A stretch of 37,607 bases of DNA from the NCBI RefSeq assembly GCF_002009015.1, contig NZ_LZDE01000317.1, positions 1 through 37,607 of the forward strand. Direction: 5' to 3'. Below, piece after piece: positions 32,574 through 37,607 of this stretch (its first letter is position 1; every line of letters begins with the position of its first letter). Origin of the DNA: Microbulbifer mangrovi. Lineage in GTDB: Bacteria; Pseudomonadota; Gammaproteobacteria; Pseudomonadales; Cellvibrionaceae. The notes beneath the pieces were generated by a model, which was not told the DNA's origin, did no database searches, and saw only the letters and a program-made list of their open reading frames with translations. The translations under genes and the position numbers were made by a program.

Positions 32574-33194
32574 ATGTTCAGCCCCCTGATTGAAGACCTG
32601 ATTCGCGCGTTGCGCTGCCTGCCCGGTGTCGGCCCCAAGTCCGCCCAGCGCATGGCGATGTACCTGCTGGAAAAAGACCGCGATGCCGCCGGCCTGCTGG
32701 CCAGCTCGCTGCAGCAGGCGGTGGAAAAGGTCGGCCGCTGCACCCGCTGCCGCACGCTGACCGAGCAGGAAATCTGCGCGCTGTGTAATAACTCCCGCCG
32801 CGATCACGCGCTGTTATGCGTTGTGGAAACGCCGGCTGATGTTCTCGCCATTGAGCAGGCGGGCAATTATCACGGCCTCTATTTCGTGTTGCACGGCCAT
32901 CTTTCACCAATTGACGGCGTGGGTCCTGCGGATATCGGTCTGGATGTGCTGGGAGAGCGTTTGGGCGAGCGTCAGCAGGGCGACGAGCAGGAAGGCAGCG
33001 CCATTAAAGAGCTGATTATTGCCACTAACCCCACCGTGGAGGGTGAGGCCACCGCGCAGTTTATTGCCGAGCGGGCGCGCGCCAAGGGCATTGCGGTAAG
33101 TCGTATTGCCCACGGTGTACCCATCGGCGGTGAGCTGGAATACATCGACGGCGGCACACTCGCGCACGCCTTTAACAGTCGTACGGTGCTGTAA
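32574..33194 (+). CDS. recR: Recombination mediator RecR
   Basis: RecR, with RecF and RecO, loads RecA at single-stranded gaps. The 206-residue protein has all parts of the family. A helix-hairpin-helix lies at about 10-28 ([20 protein letters not shown]). A C4 zinc module has C56, C59, C68 and C71. A Toprim domain (about 79-180) starts [15 protein letters not shown] and includes [12 protein letters not shown], and the C-terminal end reads [20 protein letters not shown]. The stop codon overlaps the rnd start (TAATG), implying translational coupling. A small E/Q/D-rich insertion ([12 protein letters not shown]) in the Toprim domain is longer than in E. coli. Confidence 0.97.
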   Translation: MFSPLIEDLIRALRCLPGVGPKSAQRMAMYLLEKDRDAAGLLASSLQQAVEKVGRCTRCRTLTEQEICALCNNSRRDHALLCVVETPADVLAIEQAGNYHGLYFVLHGHLSPIDGVGPADIGLDVLGERLGERQQGDEQEGSAIKELIIATNPTVEGEATAQFIAERARAKGIAVSRIAHGVPIGGELEYIDGGTLAHAFNSRTVL

Positions 33195-34351
33195 TGGTAG
33201 AGCAGAGCAAAAATCCGCAGGTGCAAGATAAAAGCCTGGTGGATACCACCCCGGTGTGGATCGATAGCTCCGCTGAGCTGGCTGAACTCTGTGAGCGCCT
33301 GCGCTCCCAGGGAGCAGTGGCCTTGGACACGGAATTTATGCGCAGCCGGACTTTCTATCCGCTGCCCGCACTGGTGCAGCTGGGTGATGGCAAGCGCTGC
33401 TACCTGATCGACAACCTGGCAATCGAAGATCTCGAGCCGCTGCGGGCACTGCTGGTAGATACCCGCGTGGTGAAAATCATGCATAGCTGCAGCGAAGACC
33501 TGGAAACCCTGGACCGCCTGTTGGGCGTCGTTCCGGAACCAATTTTTGACACCCAGATTGCCGCCGCTATCACCGGAATGCGCTCAGGGCTGGGTTACGC
33601 CGCCACGGTAAGTGCCCTGCTGCAAATCGATCTGCCGAAAAGCGAGACCCGCTCCGACTGGCTGCAGCGACCGCTCAGCGAGTCCCAGAAAAACTACGCT
33701 GCACTGGACGTGGCCTGGCTGCCACTGGTGTATGCCCTGTTGTTGAAAAAACTGCGTGAGCAGGATCGCCTGGATTGGTTGCGGGAAGACTGCAGCGCGC
33801 TGATCGAGGCGGCGCGCAATCCGGAACCTTTCGATCAGTACTATCGCAAGGTGAAAGGAGCCTGGCGCCTGAACTCAGACCAGCTCGCGGTATTGCAGGA
33901 CCTGTGTGCCTGGCGCGAGCGCGAGGCCCGCGCGCGCAATATGCCGCGCAATCACTTGTTGAAAGAAAATGTCTGTATGAGCCTCGCCCAGGCCATGCCC
34001 AAATACCTCGCCACCCTGTCACAGCCGGGGCTGGAGGGGAAAACCCTGCGCAAATACGGCGAAACCCTGCTGCAGATCATTACTGCAGCGGGTGGGCGCG
34101 AAGACAAGCCGCCGCGCTTGCCGCAACCTCTCAACCGCGCGCAGGGTGAGGTTCTTAAATTGTTGCGCGAGGACGTCAACGCACTGGCGGAGGCTGCGAA
34201 CCTGCCGCCGGAAATCCTTGTGCGGAAAAAAGAGTTGGAAACGCTGGTGCAGTCGGGTACGCCCGAATTGGAAGGTCGACTGTGTGGCTGGCGTCGCCAG
34301 GTGGTGGGTGAGCCCCTAATCAAAGCACTGAATACCCTGAATAAGGCCTGA
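33194..34351 (+). CDS. rnd: Ribonuclease D
   Basis: RNase D is a 3'-5' exoribonuclease that trims tRNA precursors and other stable RNAs. The 385-residue protein carries the DEDDy exonuclease residues: D45 and E47 (VALDTEFMRS), D102 (HSCSEDLETL), then Y168 and D172 (NYAALDVAWL). An HRDC domain follows (about 215-295, QDLCAWREREARARNMPRN...). Length matches E. coli RNase D (375). The ATG overlaps the recR stop by one base, so the two are probably translated together. Pairing rnd with recR and ycgL is typical of the Pseudomonas/Cellvibrio group. Confidence 0.95.
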   Translation: MVEQSKNPQVQDKSLVDTTPVWIDSSAELAELCERLRSQGAVALDTEFMRSRTFYPLPALVQLGDGKRCYLIDNLAIEDLEPLRALLVDTRVVKIMHSCSEDLETLDRLLGVVPEPIFDTQIAAAITGMRSGLGYAATVSALLQIDLPKSETRSDWLQRPLSESQKNYAALDVAWLPLVYALLLKKLREQDRLDWLREDCSALIEAARNPEPFDQYYRKVKGAWRLNSDQLAVLQDLCAWREREARARNMPRNHLLKENVCMSLAQAMPKYLATLSQPGLEGKTLRKYGETLLQIITAAGGREDKPPRLPQPLNRAQGEVLKLLREDVNALAEAANLPPEILVRKKELETLVQSGTPELEGRLCGWRRQVVGEPLIKALNTLNKA

Positions 34352-34369
34352 TGGCCCGAGTGATGCCCC

Positions 34370-34660
34370 ATGAAAGTCTTGTGTGATATTTACCGCAGTC
34401 CGCGAGAACAAGAGATGTACCTGTACGTGGAAAAGCGCGAGGGCCTGTCCCGGGTACCGGAAAAATTGCAGGAATTGTTTGGCAAGCCGGTGCATGTCAC
34501 CACCATGCTGCTAACGGTTGAACGCAAACTCGCGCGCGCGGATGTGGAAAAGGTCATGCACGCGGTGCAGGATCAGGGCTACTATCTGCAGATGCCGCCG
34601 GTGGCTGACGATGAAATGCGGGCAATAGCCGCGCAGAACAGCAAGCTGCCCCGCGGCTGA
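34370..34660 (+). CDS. ycgL: YcgL domain protein
   Basis: This 96-residue protein of the YcgL family starts [22 protein letters not shown] and holds the conserved [32 protein letters not shown]. coli YcgL is about the same length and has an alpha/beta fold of unknown biochemical role. The gene follows rnd at 18 nt and precedes ycgN at 11 nt, so all three are probably one transcript. Conserved proximity to rnd hints at RNA metabolism, which is inference only. Confidence 0.93.
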   Translation: MKVLCDIYRSPREQEMYLYVEKREGLSRVPEKLQELFGKPVHVTTMLLTVERKLARADVEKVMHAVQDQGYYLQMPPVADDEMRAIAAQNSKLPRG

Positions 34661-34671
34661 GTCGTGATTTA

Positions 34672-35124
34672 ATGGTTAGCCAACGGCCTTTCTGGCAGCG
34701 TAAAACCCTTGCGGAAATGACCGAGGCCGAGTGGGAGTCTCTCTGCGATGGTTGTGGCCGCTGCTGTCTGCATCGCCTGGAAGACGAGGACACCGGTGAG
34801 GTCCACACCACCTGTGTTTCCTGCAAATTGCTGGATACGCACAGTTGCCGATGCAGCGACTATCCGCACCGCAAGGAGAAGGTGCCAGACTGTATCCAGC
34901 TGACACCGCAAGATGCTGCAGGGTTTACCTGGCTACCCCGCACCTGTGCCTATCGCATTCTGGCGGAGGGTGGCCAGTTGCCCGCATGGCATCCGCTGGT
35001 GTCCGGCGATCCGGACTCGGTGCACAAGGCCGGTATTTCCGTGCAGGACAAGGTGATCAGCGAAACGGAAGTACAGCCTGATGATTTTGAGGATCACATC
35101 GTCATCTGGGTGGGCGACGAATAA
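34672..35124 (+). CDS. ycgN: YcgN cysteine-cluster protein (UPF0260)
   Basis: This 150-residue protein belongs to the YcgN/YkgJ cysteine-cluster family. At least nine cysteines lie in the N-terminal half, in [30 protein letters not shown] and VPDCIQL, and one more in PRTCAYR. The family probably binds zinc or an iron-sulfur cluster, with no proven activity. The second half has the family motif [22 protein letters not shown]. The order ycgL-ycgN is conserved from E. coli onward. The start ATG at 34672 gives the usual N terminus ([21 protein letters not shown]). Confidence 0.94.
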   Translation: MVSQRPFWQRKTLAEMTEAEWESLCDGCGRCCLHRLEDEDTGEVHTTCVSCKLLDTHSCRCSDYPHRKEKVPDCIQLTPQDAAGFTWLPRTCAYRILAEGGQLPAWHPLVSGDPDSVHKAGISVQDKVISETEVQPDDFEDHIVIWVGDE

Positions 35125-35161
35125 ACACATCCGATAACAGTAAAACAAAAGCGAAGTAAAA

Positions 35162-35527
35162 ATGGCAGAAGAATTCAAATTAGCCTGGGCAATATATGCC
35201 GGCGGCGTGGTGGTCCTGTTGGCCGCAGGCTTCTGGTTTATGCGCAACTGGAGCTGGTCGTGGGTGCGCAACCTGCTGCTGTTGGAAGCAGCTACCGTGT
35301 TGCTGGTTCCCGCCCGAGGCACCTCGCCTGAGGGCCCGCTGACACCGGTACTGCCATTGTTTGTGTACCAGACCGTGTTTGAGGAAGAGGGCGCCACCCC
35401 AGAAGTGGCGGCCAGCCTGGTATTCGCGGCTGGCGGTGCGTTGTCGGTGATGTTGATCGTAGGGATCATCATGCTGATTGTGCGCCGCCGTAAAGATCGC
35501 CCCATGACAGAGAGTGACCAGTTCTAA
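35162..35527 (+). CDS. Small two-TM membrane protein, unknown function
   Basis: I do not recognise this 121-residue protein. It has a TM helix near the N terminus (about 8-27, WAIYAGGVVVLLAAGFWFM) and a Trp-rich amphipathic stretch (RNWSWSWVRN). A middle region with a proline-rich loop (SPEGPLTPVLP) follows, then a second TM helix (about 84-107) ending in RRRKDRP, which suggests a cytoplasmic C terminus. The start ATG at 35162 lies 37 nt after ycgN with an AAGCGAAG-type purine-rich site upstream. It is co-directional with ycgN and may be the last gene of that operon; a long hairpin follows. Coding character is good and its length suits a real gene. Confidence 0.7.
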   Translation: MAEEFKLAWAIYAGGVVVLLAAGFWFMRNWSWSWVRNLLLLEAATVLLVPARGTSPEGPLTPVLPLFVYQTVFEEEGATPEVAASLVFAAGGALSVMLIVGIIMLIVRRRKDRPMTESDQF

Positions 35528-35824
35528 GGGTTTATACCCGTGATACCGCGCCAGTAACCCGCTCCGGCGGTAACTGGCGCCTATTCCTTTCCCTGCCGCG
35601 TTCTGCGGCCGCGCATTTTCCCGCAAACTGCTATATCTATTAGAGCCCGCCACAATCCCTTCCAGTTCTGGGGCCGCGGATTGCGCGGCGCTGAATGGCT
35701 TCAGCCTGGGCCGGGAGTCATCTATCAAAAACGGCCGGGAAGCCGTAAGAACAACGGACATAACACAAAGTGCCTGAGAAGTGCCTGAAGTGGCGTTTAC
35801 TGTGCATGGGATAAAGGGACAGGG
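35528..35824 (+). terminator. Intergenic region with a long hairpin
   Basis: About 300 bases without a supported gene. A stem GCGCCAGT/ACTGGCGC, extended with one mismatch to about 12 bp (35548-35580), follows the small membrane protein and is succeeded by a weak pyrimidine run (CTATTCCTTT), so it may be a terminator. The rest must hold the promoter of the next gene; I see no clear boxes. Confidence 0.5.
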
Positions 35825-36505
35825 ATGCTCGATCACCTGCTAATACTGACCGCCGTCATGCTGGTCTCCGGTATTCTCGGTGGCCTGGTCAACTACTACC
35901 AGATGCTGTTTACCGAAGAAGATCCCGCTGGTCTGGCCCGCTGCCTGATCATGGGGCTGTGCGGCGCGCTGATGGTCCCCATCTTCCTCAAGTTCACCCA
36001 GAGCGACCTGTTGATCGAAATACAGGGCGACCCGTCGCGTTTGCTGATTTTTACCGGCTATTGCCTGCTTGCAGCCATTGCCTCGCGTATGTTCGTGTTC
36101 AATGCGGCTCGCCGCCAGCTGCGGGATGCCAGTATCGCCCGCGCGCGCGTGGAGAATCTGGAGCAGGAAATCCGTGCGATGCAGCTGGAGATGATGCCGC
36201 TGCTGGAGCACGAGATTGAAGGGGACCCTGACCAGGGGCCAACCCTGGATTTCAACCAGATTCGCAAGCTGGATGACAATGCCCTGCATGTATTGAGCCT
36301 GCTCAACAATGGCGATTGTGTATTCCGCTCCCTCGCCGGCATGGTGCAGGAGGGCAACATGGAAACCAACTCCGTGGCGCGCGCGCTCAACAGCCTGCTA
36401 GTGCTGGAGATGGTGGGGAAAATCCACAGTCATCTGGGTATCCGCTGGTACATCACCGACAAGGGGCGTCAGGTTGTGCGTCGCCGTCGCGCGCAGGTGG
36501 CTTGA
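35825..36505 (+). CDS. Three-TM protein with coiled coil and winged-helix end
   Basis: This 226-residue protein has three predicted TM helices at about 4-24, 38-56 and 73-91, a basic, charged coiled-coil segment (about 95-130, RRQLRDASIARARVENLEQEI), and a C-terminal region (about 150-222) that looks like a winged helix (ALHVLSLLNNGDCVFRSLAGM... ending WYITDKGRQVVRRRR). The TM part (SGILGGLVNYYQ ... GALMVPIFLKF) resembles the YEATS-like-associated three-TM (YLATT) proteins as I recall them; that assignment is from memory and moderate. Such proteins are predicted membrane-tethered sensors or regulators. The gene precedes a MoxR ATPase on the same strand with a gap of about 170 nt. Confidence 0.6.
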   Translation: MLDHLLILTAVMLVSGILGGLVNYYQMLFTEEDPAGLARCLIMGLCGALMVPIFLKFTQSDLLIEIQGDPSRLLIFTGYCLLAAIASRMFVFNAARRQLRDASIARARVENLEQEIRAMQLEMMPLLEHEIEGDPDQGPTLDFNQIRKLDDNALHVLSLLNNGDCVFRSLAGMVQEGNMETNSVARALNSLLVLEMVGKIHSHLGIRWYITDKGRQVVRRRRAQVA

Positions 36506-36677
36506 TCGTCGCACCTTTCCTTCTTTATTGGCGGTTTATGACTGTCGATTCAATACTGGTCGCATTCTGTCCGGATGCGGCCGCTGCCGTCATTTAATCT
36601 GACCGAATCTGCCTTTGGGGCCAACTTCCCGATCCTTTACCATGAATGCTTTTCGAGCACAGGAATTCGGAGCGGCC

Positions 36678-37523
36678 ATGAAATTCACCGGAACCGACAG
36701 TTACGTTGCCACGGATGATCTGCAGATGGCAGTGGACGCGGCAGTCACGCTGCAACGCCCGCTATTGATCAAGGGGGAGCCGGGCACCGGCAAGACGCTG
36801 TTGGCGGAAGAGGTGGCCAGCAGTCTCGGCCTGAAGTTGATTCAGTGGCATATCAAGTCCACCACCAAAGCCCAGCAGGGATTGTACGAATACGATGCGG
36901 TATCGCGCCTGCGGGATTCCCAGCTGGGGGTGGATCGGGTCCACGATATCGGTAACTACATCAAGAAGGGCAAGCTGTGGGAGGCCTTTGAGGCCGACGA
37001 GCGGGTCGTGTTGCTGATCGATGAGATAGACAAGGCGGATATCGAATTCCCCAATGACCTGCTGGTGGAAATCGACCGTATGCAGTTTTATGTGTACGAA
37101 ACCGGTGAAACCATCACCGCGAAACAGCGCCCGATTGTGATCATTACCTCCAACAATGAAAAAGAGCTGCCGGATGCGTTTTTACGCCGCTGTTTTTTCC
37201 ATTACATCAGCTTCCCGGATCGCGCGACCATGCACAAAATTGTGGATGTGCACTACCCGGATATCAAAAATACGCTGGTTGCCGAGGCGATGGATATATT
37301 CTTCCAGATCCGCGATGTGCCGGGCCTGAAAAAGAAACCGTCTACTTCCGAGCTGATTGACTGGCTCAAACTGCTGATGGCCGATGATATCTCCGAGGAA
37401 GTATTGAAGAATCGCGATACCACCTCGGCCATACCGCCGCTGTACGGTGCGCTGCTCAAAAACGAGCAGGATGTGCATATGCTGGAACGACTGGCATTTA
37501 TGGCGCGTCGAGAAAACCGCTGA
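36678..37523 (+). CDS. MoxR-family AAA+ ATPase
   Basis: This 281-residue AAA+ ATPase has Walker A GEPGTGKT (33-40), Walker B VVLLIDEIDKAD (110-121), sensor 1 in IVIITSNNEKELPDAFLRRC, and the arginine-finger region FLRRCFFHYI. The subfamily (N terminus MKFTGT..YVAT.DL) usually works with a von Willebrand factor A (CoxE-like) protein encoded just downstream, in chaperone-like activation of metalloenzymes or complexes. Here that partner would fall outside the window. I chose the ATG at 36678 with GGAG 5 nt upstream, since it gives the common N terminus; the ATG at 36642 in the same frame would add 12 residues. Confidence 0.9.
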   Translation: MKFTGTDSYVATDDLQMAVDAAVTLQRPLLIKGEPGTGKTLLAEEVASSLGLKLIQWHIKSTTKAQQGLYEYDAVSRLRDSQLGVDRVHDIGNYIKKGKLWEAFEADERVVLLIDEIDKADIEFPNDLLVEIDRMQFYVYETGETITAKQRPIVIITSNNEKELPDAFLRRCFFHYISFPDRATMHKIVDVHYPDIKNTLVAEAMDIFFQIRDVPGLKKKPSTSELIDWLKLLMADDISEEVLKNRDTTSAIPPLYGALLKNEQDVHMLERLAFMARRENR

Positions 37524-37607
37524 TGTAGTTTATTTTGTGGCGGCAACGCTACCGGCTGAACCTTTGCGAAACACGAGCTAGGCGCCCCCCCGTTAACCCA
37601 TCCATGG
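37524..37607 (+). other. Non-coding end of window
   Basis: These last bases hold no gene start I can support. No terminator is visible after the ATPase gene, so the transcript may run on beyond the window. Confidence 0.4.

Noticed and set aside
1-37607. CRISPR array, insertion sequence, integrase or tRNA attachment site
   Set aside because: No regularly spaced repeats, transposase or integrase motifs, or tRNA genes were seen on either strand.

Overview
The window looks like chromosome of a marine, polymer-degrading gammaproteobacterium of the Cellvibrionales/Microbulbifer type. This rests on GC-rich coding DNA, Pseudomonas/E. coli-like housekeeping proteins (DnaX, YbaB, RecR, RNase D, YcgL, YcgN) and an expanded set of very large TonB-dependent receptors (TBDRs) with the N-terminal signature VTGSRI. 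The genus is an inference from protein style, not from a marker gene.

Layout. (1) 1-4150: a terminator of an unseen upstream transcript, a TauE/SafE permease (+), a POT-family peptide symporter (-), and a lipoprotein with a transglutaminase-like domain plus TPRs (+). (2) 4182-11410: TBDR1 (-), an AT-rich gap, a YhgN/MarC membrane protein (-), then a plus-strand group: a methyltransferase, a small lipoprotein and a TPR-sulfotransferase. (3) 11442-29536, all minus strand: five more TBDRs (called T2-T6 here) followed by fecR and an ECF sigma gene. T2-T5 each end in a strong terminator and appear monocistronic. T2, T3 and T4 share a nearly identical signal peptide, the same ribosome-binding region, and a common promoter/leader module (TTGAGG, 17 nt, GTTAAAC or variant, then GTTGGG and a hairpin). 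T6 alone carries the N-terminal STN signalling domain and sits beside fecR and the sigma gene, so sigma/FecR/T6 form a cell-surface signalling module. T6 also has a good sigma-70-like promoter overlapping the fecR stop codon. (4) 29816-35527: the dnaX-ybaB-recR-rnd-ycgL-ycgN cluster, plus a small membrane protein. dnaX contains an A AAA AAG slippery heptamer followed within four codons by a -1 frame stop and a hairpin, as in E. coli tau/gamma production. (5) 35825-37523: a three-TM, winged-helix protein and a MoxR-type AAA ATPase, whose operon probably continues past the window.

Working together (inference): T1-T6 are outer-membrane importers, probably for oligopeptides, glycans or metal complexes. 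The POT symporter would take up small peptides at the inner membrane. The sigma-FecR-T6 unit would sense a T6 ligand. The sulfotransferase/lipoprotein/methyltransferase group lies inside the receptor island and may modify an extracellular or envelope substrate. No CRISPR array, transposase, integrase, tRNA or rRNA was seen. The best candidates for something new are the shared TBDR promoter/leader module and the small TGSR-motif lipoprotein inside the receptor island.
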